From a virus, in IMG/VR virus record IMGVR_UViG_3300025617_000105, positions 1-25,347 of that record: a stretch of 25,347 bases of DNA. One strand, given 5' to 3'. Below the pieces are notes generated by a model. It made no database searches, was not told the DNA's origin, and saw only the letters and a list, made by a program, of their open reading frames with translations. Each line of letters begins with the position of its first letter. Position 1 is the first letter of the stretch. Position numbers and translations under genes: made by a program. Below are positions 7,513 through 15,170 of this stretch, one piece after another.

Positions 7513-7964
7513 AATGAGGCATCTTCCATGCCAGCAACTCTAAGTTTAACAACGTTAGTAATTTGCCATTGCTTTTGATCAAGTGCTTTAAGCACACCCA
7601 GCCATTTGTTGCGCATAAGAGCAAACTCGTTGATAATCTTTTCGTAGTCAACAACGTCTGCCTCACCGTCAACGTATTTTTCAACGTCACGGCTAGACAG
7701 AGCTCGTTGATAGTTTTCAAGATATTTCTTAAAGTACGAGCTGCGCAATCTACGCAGCTCGATATTTAAGTAGTTAAGGATTGCTTCAATTTCTTGTAAC
7801 TGATTAAAACGATGCTCTACGATGCCTGGCATTTCTGCGGCGGCACGTTCGACATTACCTGTAAGTTTACATTCCTTTTTTGCTTCTGCAAGTTGTACTT
7901 CAAAGTGTGCTACTGCATCAGGAATTTTACTAATGTCGCGTGATACTTGACTATACCATCCCAT
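7509..7964 (-). CDS. uvsY: UvsY-like recombination mediator
   Basis: A 151-aa mostly helical protein, close to the size of T4 UvsY (about 137 aa). UvsY loads UvsX on gp32-coated single-stranded DNA during phage recombination and recombination-dependent replication. The central ELRRLRSSYFKKYLENYQRA and SSRDVEKYVDGE resemble UvsY of marine T4-like phages. The C-terminal WLGVLKALDQKQWQITNVVKLR parallels T4 UvsY's C-terminal helix. Position supports the call: it is two genes after uvsX and within the gp32-uvsX block. It lies three bases after the 75-aa gene and overlaps the FkbM gene by 4. The assignment combines weak sequence likeness with strong context. Confidence 0.75.
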   Translation of the reverse strand: MGWYSQVSRDISKIPDAVAHFEVQLAEAKKECKLTGNVERAAAEMPGIVEHRFNQLQEIEAILNYLNIELRRLRSSYFKKYLENYQRALSSRDVEKYVDGEADVVDYEKIINEFALMRNKWLGVLKALDQKQWQITNVVKLRVAGMEDASL

Positions 7965-7967
7965 ATA

Positions 7968-8195
7968 TTAATCCCAATCGTAATCTTCGTCAATGTCCTC
8001 ATCAATATCTAGATAGTAACGAATTGCTGCATCTAACATATCGCAATTGCCAAAGCATTCTTTAAGAATGACATCGTCTGCACCAAAGTCGGCACAAAGA
8101 TCAATATATTTTTCAGCGGCTGCTTCAACGTGTTTTTTATCTAGATGTTCTTTAAACATCATCCAAGTTTCACTAATAGTAGAGCTATTGTCCAT
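7968..8195 (-). CDS. Small acidic conserved protein between uvsX and uvsY
   Basis: A 75-aa protein with an Asp-rich tail (YLDIDEDIDEDYDWD). Its core (HLDKKHVEAAAEKYIDLCADFGADD) looks like a compact helical pair. I recall similar small proteins beside uvsX/uvsY in marine T4-like phages, but no function is known to me. It starts two bases after the uvsX stop and ends three bases before the uvsY start, so it is translated with them. The acidic tail could mimic DNA or bind a basic surface of UvsX, UvsY or gp32. That is inference only. Confidence 0.7.
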   Translation of the reverse strand: MDNSSTISETWMMFKEHLDKKHVEAAAEKYIDLCADFGADDVILKECFGNCDMLDAAIRYYLDIDEDIDEDYDWD

Positions 8196-8197
8196 TG

Positions 8198-9277
8198 TTA
8201 TTCTTGTTCCTCTATCATAGATTCTTCATCAGCGGTATTTACCTCTTCTTCTTCTAAGATAGATTCTTTAGCAGCAAAATCTGCCATAACAATGTCTAGT
8301 TTTTCTCCTGTCCATGCTTTGCGGAATTCAAGCATTTCTTCACCTGTACTAGTAATATACTTGTAGCGGTTGCCTTGTTTCTCTAGTAAGCCTTTTGCTT
8401 CGAACAAGTCAAACAAGCCGCTATAAGGATCCATACCTGTTTCGTATGGAATTTCTACTTGTACACCTTCGAACGGTTTAGCATAACGTGTTTTCATTAC
8501 CTTACACGCCGCTCTAATACCGTGTACTTTAGATGTTTTGTTGCCGTCTGCGTCTACTTTTAGTTTTAGCTTCTTCATTGCTACAACCATTGAACTTGCA
8601 TACACAAAGCCCGAACCGCCTGAGATCTTATCATCTGGATCAAACATATCCTGCGATGCATAAGTATGGTTAGTAACACACATGCCTACATTGTGTGCAC
8701 CGAACATGTTAACACAGTTAGTTACAAGCGCCTTAAGTGCTTTAGCTTTACGCCCCATGTCACCTTTCATATCACCTGCTTCGAACTGATTAAGTTCAGT
8801 CGGTGACATAAGCATACCCAAACTGTCAACTACAAACAATACTTTAGGACGGTCTTCCTCTGGCATAGCTTTATAGTCTTTCATAAACGTACTAATGGTT
8901 TTAGCAACGTCATCAATCATAGCCATGTTAAGTTTAAGAATCTTATCTTCTGTAGTTTCTACACCTAGTGCATGTAGCCATGATTCGTCAAGTGCGTTTT
9001 CTGAGTCAATTAATACAACAAAAATACCTTGCTCTTGTGCGCTCTTAACAATGTTACCTGATACAATGTACGACTTACCTGCGCCTGACTCGCCAGCAAA
9101 TACTGACACTTTACCTAGTGGAATTCCTTTTTGAAAATCTCCACTAAGCAAATAGTTAAGTGCAAAGTTGCCTGTACTAATCCAGTCAGTTGGATCGTTA
9201 AATCCTGCACTCATACCTTGAATACTTTTTGTCAACGAATTACGAAACTTCGTTGGATCGAATGATTTATTCGCCAT
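8198..9277 (-). CDS. uvsX: UvsX RecA-like recombinase
   Basis: A 359-aa RecA-family strand-exchange ATPase. Walker A is AGESGAGKSYI (61-71), the catalytic-Glu region is LIDSENALDESW (89-100), Walker B is VLFVVDSLG (146-154), and the DNA-binding loop region is about 160-225 (KISGGSGFVYASS at 217-229). The N-terminal 30 residues act as the protomer-linking arm. The C-terminus is strongly acidic (EEEEVNTADEESMIEEQE), as in RecA, where this tail restrains activity. It works with gp32 and UvsY in homologous recombination and recombination-dependent replication. Its Shine-Dalgarno is AGGAG. It follows gp32 across a hairpin terminator with no promoter of its own visible, so it probably depends on read-through. 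Confidence 0.95.
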   Translation of the reverse strand: MANKSFDPTKFRNSLTKSIQGMSAGFNDPTDWISTGNFALNYLLSGDFQKGIPLGKVSVFAGESGAGKSYIVSGNIVKSAQEQGIFVVLIDSENALDESWLHALGVETTEDKILKLNMAMIDDVAKTISTFMKDYKAMPEEDRPKVLFVVDSLGMLMSPTELNQFEAGDMKGDMGRKAKALKALVTNCVNMFGAHNVGMCVTNHTYASQDMFDPDDKISGGSGFVYASSMVVAMKKLKLKVDADGNKTSKVHGIRAACKVMKTRYAKPFEGVQVEIPYETGMDPYSGLFDLFEAKGLLEKQGNRYKYITSTGEEMLEFRKAWTGEKLDIVMADFAAKESILEEEEVNTADEESMIEEQE

Positions 9278-9310
9278 ATTATTCTCCTAATCTAAAAAGC
9301 TGGGCAAACT

Positions 9311-9339
9311 AAAAGGGTTGCATCTGTTAAATGCAACCC
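9311..9339 (-). terminator. Rho-independent terminator after gp32
   Basis: On the - strand GGGTTGCAT, a 7-base loop and ATGCAACCC form a perfect 9-bp stem followed by TTTTAGTTT. It sits 14 bases after the gp32 stop and before uvsX. The U-run is short, so partial termination would give more gp32 than UvsX, as their stoichiometry would require. Confidence 0.75.
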
Positions 9340-9352
9340 AATATGCTTGCTC

Positions 9353-10360
9353 TTATTGTCCTTGACGTGCGCGGATCATTGCAAGAATGTCTTGTGCGCC
9401 ACCACCTTCTGCAGGGGCCGTTTCAGCCGCTGGTGCTGGAGTTGGCTCAGGTGCTGCCTCTGCTACTGGAGCAGGTGCTGTCTCTGGCGTTGGTGCAGGA
9501 GTAGGTGCGCTTTGACTTACAGCAGTTGCCTGTGGGCTTGCTGTTTGTGTAGGATCACCTGTACGTGCTTGCATACCTGCTGGGCGGAAGTACTGACTCC
9601 AACGATCTGGATCGTATGGTTCGCCGTCAACACTTGCTTCAAACATCTCTTGCATTACCTTAATTTCAACGTCAGTTGGCTTTTTAGGTAGGAAGTCTGA
9701 CAGATTAAATAAGCCGTGTGTGTTGATTGCATTCATTTCTGCGTCACCTAATGGACGCTCTCTACGTGCCCAGTTAGATGTGCCATAGTCTGCATATCCG
9801 CCTTTCGATGTCTTGTTGAGACGGAAGTCTACACCTGCTGTGTAATCTGTTGGCAATTCTTCCATATCTGGATCAAGCAATGACTGCTTAATAATCTGGA
9901 AGATTTGTGGACCAATAATAAATCTACGGATTGGGTTTTCCGGAGTATTATCGTCGGTCAGCGGGTTATCTGTTACAAAGCCTTGCATAATGTAAGAACG
10001 CTTTTTCCAGTACTTGCGACCCATGTCTTCAAGACTTGCGTCTTTAAACCAACCGCGTACTTCATTTAGAATTGAACAGCTTTCGCCATACATTTCCATA
10101 CATGGTACTTGTACTTGTACAGGACGTGAGCTAGTGTCACCTTTGACTCCTGAGAACGGAAGTTTGATCATCAAACGTTCTGCCCAGAAAAAATCGTTGG
10201 TTGCATTGCCATCAGGAAGGAAACGAAGCGTTGCTGTTTCGCCTTCTTTAATATTCCAAAATGGGTAAATTGCGTTGTCACCACCGCCTGACTGACGGTT
10301 ACCGGAAGCGCCTGCTTCTTGTTCTTTGAGCTTTGCTCGGATTTCTGCTAATGATGCCAT
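9353..10360 (-). CDS. gp32: gp32-like single-stranded DNA-binding protein
   Basis: A 335-aa protein. The start is the ATG at 10360 (MASLAEIRAKLKEQE), with AGGAG at 10371-10375; the frame stays open 26 codons further up, but that part is the leader. The core (30-260) contains YPFWNIKEGETATLRFLPDG (32-51) and VPCMEMYGESCSILNEVRGW (85-104), as in gp32 of marine T4-like phages. It coats single-stranded DNA in replication, recombination and repair. Only two cysteines (C87, C95) lie in the region where T4 gp32 binds zinc, so the T4 zinc site is not intact. Residues about 270-320 are a Pro/Ala/Thr/Glu linker. The end DILAMIRARQGQ resembles the N-terminal SLAEIRAKLKEQ. It has its own promoter and terminator. 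Confidence 0.9.
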   Translation of the reverse strand: MASLAEIRAKLKEQEAGASGNRQSGGGDNAIYPFWNIKEGETATLRFLPDGNATNDFFWAERLMIKLPFSGVKGDTSSRPVQVQVPCMEMYGESCSILNEVRGWFKDASLEDMGRKYWKKRSYIMQGFVTDNPLTDDNTPENPIRRFIIGPQIFQIIKQSLLDPDMEELPTDYTAGVDFRLNKTSKGGYADYGTSNWARRERPLGDAEMNAINTHGLFNLSDFLPKKPTDVEIKVMQEMFEASVDGEPYDPDRWSQYFRPAGMQARTGDPTQTASPQATAVSQSAPTPAPTPETAPAPVAEAAPEPTPAPAAETAPAEGGGAQDILAMIRARQGQ

Positions 10361-10393
10361 AGTGCCTTTTCTCCTATAATGTTTGCCTATGTT

Positions 10394-10414
10394 AGAACAA
10401 CACTGTGTTGTTCT
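10394..10414 (-). promoter_or_regulatory. Hairpin in the gp32 mRNA leader (possible autogenous operator)
   Basis: A perfect 10+1+10 inverted repeat (AGAACAACAC, one base, GTGTTGTTCT). As RNA it would form a 9-bp stem with a three-base loop. It lies between the gp32 promoter and its Shine-Dalgarno, about 34 bases upstream of the ATG. There is no U-run, so it is not a terminator. T4 gp32 represses its own translation by nucleating at a folded leader element (a pseudoknot); this hairpin occupies the matching place. The function is inferred. Confidence 0.5.
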
Positions 10415-10443
10415 TGTGCCTTTAATTGTGTAGCACATGTTAT

Positions 10444-10472
10444 ATACTACACTCGTTTACTTAGCATGTCAA
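10444..10472 (-). promoter_or_regulatory. Sigma70-type promoter of gp32
   Basis: On the - strand TTGACA (10467-10472) is a perfect -35 box. Seventeen bases later comes TAGTAT (10444-10449), part of the AT-rich TAGTATATAAC. Transcription would start near 10437, giving a leader of about 75 bases. It indicates host-polymerase expression of the recombination block, independent of the late genes upstream. Confidence 0.65.
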
Positions 10473-10486
10473 GTCTGAAATGCTAA

Positions 10487-10528
10487 ATTATTTTAAGAAG
10501 TTAGCCGAAACTTTTAAAGTCCGGCTAA
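10487..10528 (-). terminator. Probable terminator overlapping the stop of the 825-aa gene
   Basis: On the - strand TTAGCCG and CGGCTAA (7 bp) enclose a second pairing ACTT/AAGT, with the stop codon in the loop. CTTCTTAAAATAATTT follows. The U-tract is weak, but the position, just before the gp32 promoter, fits a boundary between the late and recombination blocks. Confidence 0.45.
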
Positions 10529-12991
10529 TCCTCTAATTCTATCTAGTTCTTCGTTGCCTTCGTCAAACTTTCCGCCAACTTCGTCGTACATGTCATGTAC
10601 TAGATCCATTACTGATGTATCTAATCCCATTGGTCTCTTACCTTGGATTAGTTCAGCAATAGCATAGAAATCTTCTAGTTGGCTTGCAATCATTCTTACG
10701 TCTTCGTCGTAGCCGCCTTTTCTTGCGTCTTGCATTTCTTTTTGCTTTTGTTTGATCATGCCGGTTAGTTTTTGCATGACTGCTTTATCAGCATCGTTTA
10801 GTTTAATGTCTTCTTTCTGCATCGCTGGTTGCGTTGCCTTTGATCTAATATAATCTGCTAAAATAGTCATTCTGTCTGCTGCATTACTTGCAGGAGTTTT
10901 CTTTAGCGGATTATCAAAAATACCAAATGTTTTCTTAGTAAGTTTTTTTGCTTGTTGCTCAAGCATGTCTGCAACTTTGTCCATCGTTGTCGGCGAATGC
11001 TTCTTAAGCATATCTACCATTTCTTGAGCTGCACTGTCGTCACCATTAACAAAGTCTTTAGTAATACCCTGTAGTAGTTTTTCCAAAACTTTTGCGCCGC
11101 CGTCATCATAACCAGCTTCTTCCATGTCAGTTTCTTTGCCGTTGATTTCTGCATACATTGTCTGAAGAGTTTGCTCTGCATTTTCTTCATCTGCAATATT
11201 GTAGTCATCTCCGTTTGCAAGATAGATGTCGCCTGTTTTAACATCAACTTGTGCAACTTCTTCACCGTTGCTTGCTAATATCTTTACCATACCGTTGGCA
11301 GTTTTTTCAATATCAGCACCTGGGAAGTATGATGGATCTTGTTTCAAATATTTTAAAAATTCAACTGCTTCGGACTCGCTTTCAACTACTTCAGCATCTT
11401 TATAGCCCATTACTTCTGCAATCTTATTATTGATTGCTTCAATAAACTGTTTAGCAGGTTCAATAAACTTTTCACCGTAGTCTTTTTCGATCATAGTTAG
11501 TACAGCAGTTTCTCCTTTTGGAAACTGTCCTGATTCACGATCAAAGTACGATAGAATAAACTCGCCTAATGGTGTCTTTTGTTCTTTTTCAAGTGTAATC
11601 TCGTCACCTTCTAGCTCAACACCTGCTTTGTCATAGTATTCTGCAGCAATATCTTGTACTGCTGTGTCTAGACTGTCTAGATAACCGCCTTTCTTAGCTA
11701 TATCTGCAATGTCTAAAATGTCGTCGATTCGCGACTGGATCATAGCAACATCCTCATCGTAACCGCCTTTCTTAAATTTTGCCTTTTGTGCTTTTAGATC
11801 TTTTAAGTCTCTGATGATAAGTTTTAATACTTCAGGGCTTTGATTAATGTCTCTACCTTCTTCTGCCTTAGTTTCGCTAAACTGGCCCATCATTTCTTCA
11901 AAGCCTTGCTCTAGTTCACCTTCTTCTGGAACACACTTGTTTACACGCTTGCCTTTGTTCTTACCTGTGCCAGCTTGTGTGCCGTCTTTTTTATAACCAT
12001 CCCAGCAATCTTTTGGTCCTGCTACTTCTTCTAGTTCATCTGGACCTAGTTCTTGTACAGCATTTGCTTCACTTACTAGTTTGTATACATAAGGAAATAC
12101 ATCTTTTAATTCTTCGTTAAACTGTCGAATAGTAAGTTGATCAATCCAATCGCTTTGTACGTCTTCTGGTACTTCTACACTATCTTTTGGTTCAAATGTC
12201 TCAACAAACTGTTTGTATGAATTTTCTTTTTGTAGTGACTCGATAGTTTTCTTAACTGTCGCAATACGGTCAAATACAACATCCATGTAACCTGATAGGC
12301 CTTCTGCCATAACAGTTGAGCGATTCATGTATGTTTTAAACTTGCGTAGTTTGTTTAATTCTTCTGATAGTCCTACAATGTGTTGTCCGATATCGTCATA
12401 TAAATTTCCGCCTTCGGCAACGTGTCTAGCAACAGCACGAGCACCGTTCAAATGTTTGTAGGGATATTTAAATCTTTCACCTTGTTCGTTTTCAACGTAA
12501 ATGCTGTGGATTTTTTGACTGCGTCCACTTGCTAGTTCTTGATTAACTGGTGCTGAATGTTTTACCACCATTCTTGCATTGCCAATGTTTTGAAAACTTG
12601 TTCTACTTGTACCGTACATTTTTGACTCGCTCATTGTTGTCTCTCCGCTGCGCTCCTTAGACAAGTATTCGTAATCGCTCTTGTCTAAGTTAGCTTTGGT
12701 AATATCTCTAGTGTCAAAGTCTAGCATACGCTTTTTGCTAAACTGACGCAATTCTCTTAAAAAATCATACCAAGCATCTTTTGCAGACATTTTATTATTA
12801 TACATAACTGTTAGTTTGTCTTCGTCAATGCTAACGTTAACTTTTTCACCGTTGTTCATTTCGAAGTCAAAAAATCTACCTTCGCCTGGCTCGTTAGTGA
12901 TCACACTATCTGCATCGCCAATAGTTACTTTAGGAAAGCGACCGCGAATTTTGTTAAACAGTTCTTCTGCAATGTTGTTAAGATTCTTCAT
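10514..12991 (-). CDS. Large conserved marine-phage protein with internal duplication (probable virion component)
   Basis: An 825-aa acidic protein. The start is the ATG at 12991; a TTG at 13006 would lie inside the late promoter. The N-terminal region (NIAEELFNKIRGRFPKV, MYGTSRTSFQNIG at 125-137, GARAVARHVAEGG at 183-195) resembles a large conserved protein I recall from marine T4-like phages. CWDGYKKDGTQAGTGK (329-344) ending in NKCVP is a Cys-bounded motif also seen in such proteins. Residues about 389-465 and 739-815 are two copies of one module (KKGGYDEDVAMI and RKGGYDEDVRMI). There is no enzyme signature. It follows gp17 and has a late promoter, so a head or virion role is likely but unproven. 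Confidence 0.75.
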   Translation of the reverse strand: MKNLNNIAEELFNKIRGRFPKVTIGDADSVITNEPGEGRFFDFEMNNGEKVNVSIDEDKLTVMYNNKMSAKDAWYDFLRELRQFSKKRMLDFDTRDITKANLDKSDYEYLSKERSGETTMSESKMYGTSRTSFQNIGNARMVVKHSAPVNQELASGRSQKIHSIYVENEQGERFKYPYKHLNGARAVARHVAEGGNLYDDIGQHIVGLSEELNKLRKFKTYMNRSTVMAEGLSGYMDVVFDRIATVKKTIESLQKENSYKQFVETFEPKDSVEVPEDVQSDWIDQLTIRQFNEELKDVFPYVYKLVSEANAVQELGPDELEEVAGPKDCWDGYKKDGTQAGTGKNKGKRVNKCVPEEGELEQGFEEMMGQFSETKAEEGRDINQSPEVLKLIIRDLKDLKAQKAKFKKGGYDEDVAMIQSRIDDILDIADIAKKGGYLDSLDTAVQDIAAEYYDKAGVELEGDEITLEKEQKTPLGEFILSYFDRESGQFPKGETAVLTMIEKDYGEKFIEPAKQFIEAINNKIAEVMGYKDAEVVESESEAVEFLKYLKQDPSYFPGADIEKTANGMVKILASNGEEVAQVDVKTGDIYLANGDDYNIADEENAEQTLQTMYAEINGKETDMEEAGYDDGGAKVLEKLLQGITKDFVNGDDSAAQEMVDMLKKHSPTTMDKVADMLEQQAKKLTKKTFGIFDNPLKKTPASNAADRMTILADYIRSKATQPAMQKEDIKLNDADKAVMQKLTGMIKQKQKEMQDARKGGYDEDVRMIASQLEDFYAIAELIQGKRPMGLDTSVMDLVHDMYDEVGGKFDEGNEELDRIRGLAGL
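10547..10777 (-). repeat. Internal duplication, copy B (C-terminal)
   Basis: This stretch encodes residues about 739-815 of the 825-aa protein. The core ARKGGYDEDVRMIASQLEDF, then GLDTSVMDLVHDMYDEVG, matches copy A at 11597-11827 in order and spacing. Similarity is mainly at protein level, with matching DNA around the GGYDEDV codons. Confidence 0.65.
11597..11827 (-). repeat. Internal duplication, copy A (central)
   Basis: This stretch encodes residues about 389-465. The core KKGGYDEDVAMIQSRIDDIL, then SLDTAVQDIAAEYYDKAG, aligns with copy B. The two copies are about 270 residues apart, so this is a dispersed duplication and not a tandem repeat. Confidence 0.65.
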
Positions 12992-12996
12992 ATTAA

Positions 12997-13004
12997 TATT
13001 TATC
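12997..13004 (-). promoter_or_regulatory. Late promoter GATAAATA, 5 nt before ATG
   Basis: GATAAATA, then TTAAT, then the ATG at 12991 of the 825-aa gene. It overlaps the last codons and stop of gp17. There is no Shine-Dalgarno, so a leaderless late mRNA is predicted. Confidence 0.65.
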
Positions 13005-14580
13005 AATAACCGCTAATAAAAATAGGCATCGGAGGATCATAATCGTCGTCCTGTTCTGCTTGTGTAAATGTATTATAGATCCTCGGATCCCAGTCTTTGA
13101 GTACTGCCATCATGCGAATAGCAAGTAATGTAGCACTAATTAAATCATCTGTCATGCCCGACTTGGCTTGATAGCTTGATCCTGTTGCAACAAATCCTTT
13201 TAACTCTGACAACAAAGGTTTACTTTTAATTGTCATTTTGTCGTTTTCGATCATAGTTTTTAAACGACTACATGCTGTAATTTTTGTACTGTGCGTAGTA
13301 TTAAACCCTTTGCGGAACTTTCTTACATGTCCTTTACGCATAGGCTCACTTACAAACAGGCCTGGAATGTTTTCTTCACCGAAGTCATTAATGACTAGCA
13401 AACATGCTTCGCCGATTCCGTTGTTTTCTACACTCCAATAAATGCCTGTTGGGTTTTTAATTTCATCGGCAATATATTTACAGATGTCACTGAGAACTCG
13501 GATTTGTCCAGGAATAGCAGTTGTATTATGTTGCCACTCTGCTACTTGTTCGTAGCTAGGTAATTCAAATACTTGTATAGCAGCATTATCTCCACCTGTA
13601 CCCATACTAGGATCAAGTGCTACTGCATATGTATAGCTCGGCGATGGCTTTTTATACCAGCGTGTTTGACCCATATTGAGTATCGGTGATTCTCCCTCCA
13701 TTACAGCAAGTTTAATTGAATTAATTAGTGTTTCATCGAATACTAAGAACTCACAACCGTACTCACGTCTAAACTTTTCTTCGCCAATACGTCCTATTTC
13801 TTCGTCTCGCCACTTTTCGTCTCTGTCAGGATGTTCGTCCCAGCTTGCAACAAAACTATGAAAGCCGTTGATGCCTACTTCCTGTTCGTTGCCGTGTTCG
13901 TCAAACTTTTGTTCTGCTTGTTTCCAAATAGTAGCAAATGTATCTTCGTCTGAGTTAGGTGTTGATGTAATAATAGCTCTACCACCTGTTGCTAGTGTAG
14001 GCGATATTGAAGTCCAAAATTCTTCAGCAATATTAGGTTGCACAAACGCAAACTCGTCACAGTATAGTAGCGAGATACTCATACCACGTCCTGTGTTGCC
14101 CGTTGTAGTTTGTGCTACAATACGTGATCCATTTTCGAACTCTATTGATTGTTTGTTGTAACTAGTAACACCTGCTCTAATATGATCTGGACAAGTTTCA
14201 TATACAAAGCGTATACGTGACATAATCTCTTGCGCACCAGTGTACTTGTGTGCAGCAACTAGGATAGTTTGATCAGGGTTAAACATCGCATACCAAGCTA
14301 GATAGATACTAGCACATGTGGTCTTACCTGTTTGTCTAGGCATCATATTAATGTTAAAACGATAGTTGTGATAACTGTGCATTAGACGTAACTGATACTC
14401 GAAAGGATCAAACAACAACTTACCTTTTACAGGATGCTGAATGTAAGCAAATTGTCTTGCAAAATGTAGATACCCTTCGTCAGGATCCATACATTTTACA
14501 ATGTCTGCAATCTGTTCTTCAGTAAATGTTTCTTGTTTATTGGCCTTTTTAATTAAAACGCCGTCTAACGATGCTGCCAT
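13003..14580 (-). CDS. gp17: Terminase large subunit (DNA packaging ATPase/nuclease)
   Basis: A 525-aa two-domain packaging motor of the T4 gp17 type. In the ATPase domain Walker A is MPRQTGKTT (80-88), Walker B is SLLYCDEFAF (170-179) with catalytic E176, and the coupling motif is TSTPN (205-209). The RNase H-like nuclease domain shows VALDPSMGTGGD (320-331, D323), SVENNGIGE (383-391, E385) and GMTDDLISA (475-483, D478/D479). It cuts concatemeric DNA and pumps it into the prohead together with gp16 and the portal. It is shorter than T4 gp17 (610 aa) but complete in motifs. It is separated from the gp16 gene by three genes, unlike T4, where 16 and 17 adjoin. Confidence 0.97.
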   Translation of the reverse strand: MAASLDGVLIKKANKQETFTEEQIADIVKCMDPDEGYLHFARQFAYIQHPVKGKLLFDPFEYQLRLMHSYHNYRFNINMMPRQTGKTTCASIYLAWYAMFNPDQTILVAAHKYTGAQEIMSRIRFVYETCPDHIRAGVTSYNKQSIEFENGSRIVAQTTTGNTGRGMSISLLYCDEFAFVQPNIAEEFWTSISPTLATGGRAIITSTPNSDEDTFATIWKQAEQKFDEHGNEQEVGINGFHSFVASWDEHPDRDEKWRDEEIGRIGEEKFRREYGCEFLVFDETLINSIKLAVMEGESPILNMGQTRWYKKPSPSYTYAVALDPSMGTGGDNAAIQVFELPSYEQVAEWQHNTTAIPGQIRVLSDICKYIADEIKNPTGIYWSVENNGIGEACLLVINDFGEENIPGLFVSEPMRKGHVRKFRKGFNTTHSTKITACSRLKTMIENDKMTIKSKPLLSELKGFVATGSSYQAKSGMTDDLISATLLAIRMMAVLKDWDPRIYNTFTQAEQDDDYDPPMPIFISGY

Positions 14581-14581
14581 A

Positions 14582-15157
14582 TTAATACTTATCTAAATCT
14601 ACATTGAAGAAAAAGCAAATAATTTTTCTTTTATCGTATGTAAAGTCGTTGCAAGGTGCATGCCAACGCTGTCCGTTATATATCACTGCACGATTTGGAT
14701 ATGCAGCAACTTCTGTGTCTGGTTTTTGGTCAAACTGATTTCTATAGATTGCAGTTCCGCCATCTAGTGCTTGTTCAAAGTATAATACTCCTGCGCAGTG
14801 TTTACCGTCTGTATGTCGAATACCATACTTTTGAGATTGCATAGATTGTTTTACTTCGTTCATATCTACATATCTTAATCTAGCACTAAACTCAGTAATT
14901 TCATCACCAACAATTTCTTTAACACGAGATTCTACCTTAGAGTTAAGATCAGGATCAATTACAGACAGCTCGTCTGTTTCGTAAACTGGATATGCTTGCA
15001 GTCGATTACCGTAGTATTCGCTGTGAGGTTGATAATCAGCAAAGAAGTCGTAGTCCATAAACTTCTTTTCAAGTTCTAAAAAATCTTCAGGTAACAAAAA
15101 GCAGTTGTGTATGTACGCACCGCCTTGTTCCAACATATCTAAAATAGGTCTGGTCAT
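14582..15157 (-). CDS. 2-oxoglutarate/Fe(II)-dependent oxygenase-like protein
   Basis: A 191-aa protein with the double-stranded beta-helix signature of prolyl-hydroxylase-type oxygenases. GIRHTDGKHCAGVLYFE (112-128) gives the iron ligands H115 and D117. YNGQRWHAPCND (160-171) gives the distal ligand H166, and DKRKIICFFFN (175-185) gives R177 for the 2-oxoglutarate carboxylate. Such enzymes hydroxylate proteins, nucleic acids or metabolites and are frequent in marine T4-like phages. The start is the ATG at 15157; a TTG at 15172 lies in the terminator tail. There is no Shine-Dalgarno. It lies between the small and large terminase genes, so a virion protein is a possible substrate, but none is indicated. 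Confidence 0.75.
   Translation of the reverse strand: MTRPILDMLEQGGAYIHNCFLLPEDFLELEKKFMDYDFFADYQPHSEYYGNRLQAYPVYETDELSVIDPDLNSKVESRVKEIVGDEITEFSARLRYVDMNEVKQSMQSQKYGIRHTDGKHCAGVLYFEQALDGGTAIYRNQFDQKPDTEVAAYPNRAVIYNGQRWHAPCNDFTYDKRKIICFFFNVDLDKY
14586..14593 (-). promoter_or_regulatory. Late-promoter-like GATAAGTA, 5 nt before gp17 ATG
   Basis: GATAAGTA, then TTAAT, then the ATG at 14580. One base differs from GATAAATA. The TTAAT spacer is identical to the one before the 825-aa gene. There is no Shine-Dalgarno. It overlaps the end of the oxygenase gene. Confidence 0.5.
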
Positions 15158-15162
15158 GCAAA

Positions 15163-15170
15163 TAATTATC
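15163..15170 (-). promoter_or_regulatory. Late-promoter-like GATAATTA, 5 nt before oxygenase ATG
   Basis: GATAATTA, then TTTGC, then the ATG at 15157. One base differs from GATAAATA, at the same position as in the gp17 promoter. It begins directly after the U-run of the terminator at 15171-15196, so the oxygenase needs its own start of transcription, which supports the promoter. Confidence 0.5.

Noticed and set aside
7505-7720. - strand open frame inside uvsY in another frame
   Set aside because: Fully inside a supported gene, with no start signal and unstructured composition.
9347-9691. + strand open frame rich in Cys, Trp and Leu
   Set aside because: It lies opposite the low-complexity Pro/Ala linker of gp32 and reflects that biased sequence; there is no Shine-Dalgarno or domain.
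11014-11265. - strand open frame inside the 825-aa gene
   Set aside because: A frame shadow of an acidic coding stretch; the Lys/Met/Leu-rich product has no likeness to a protein family.
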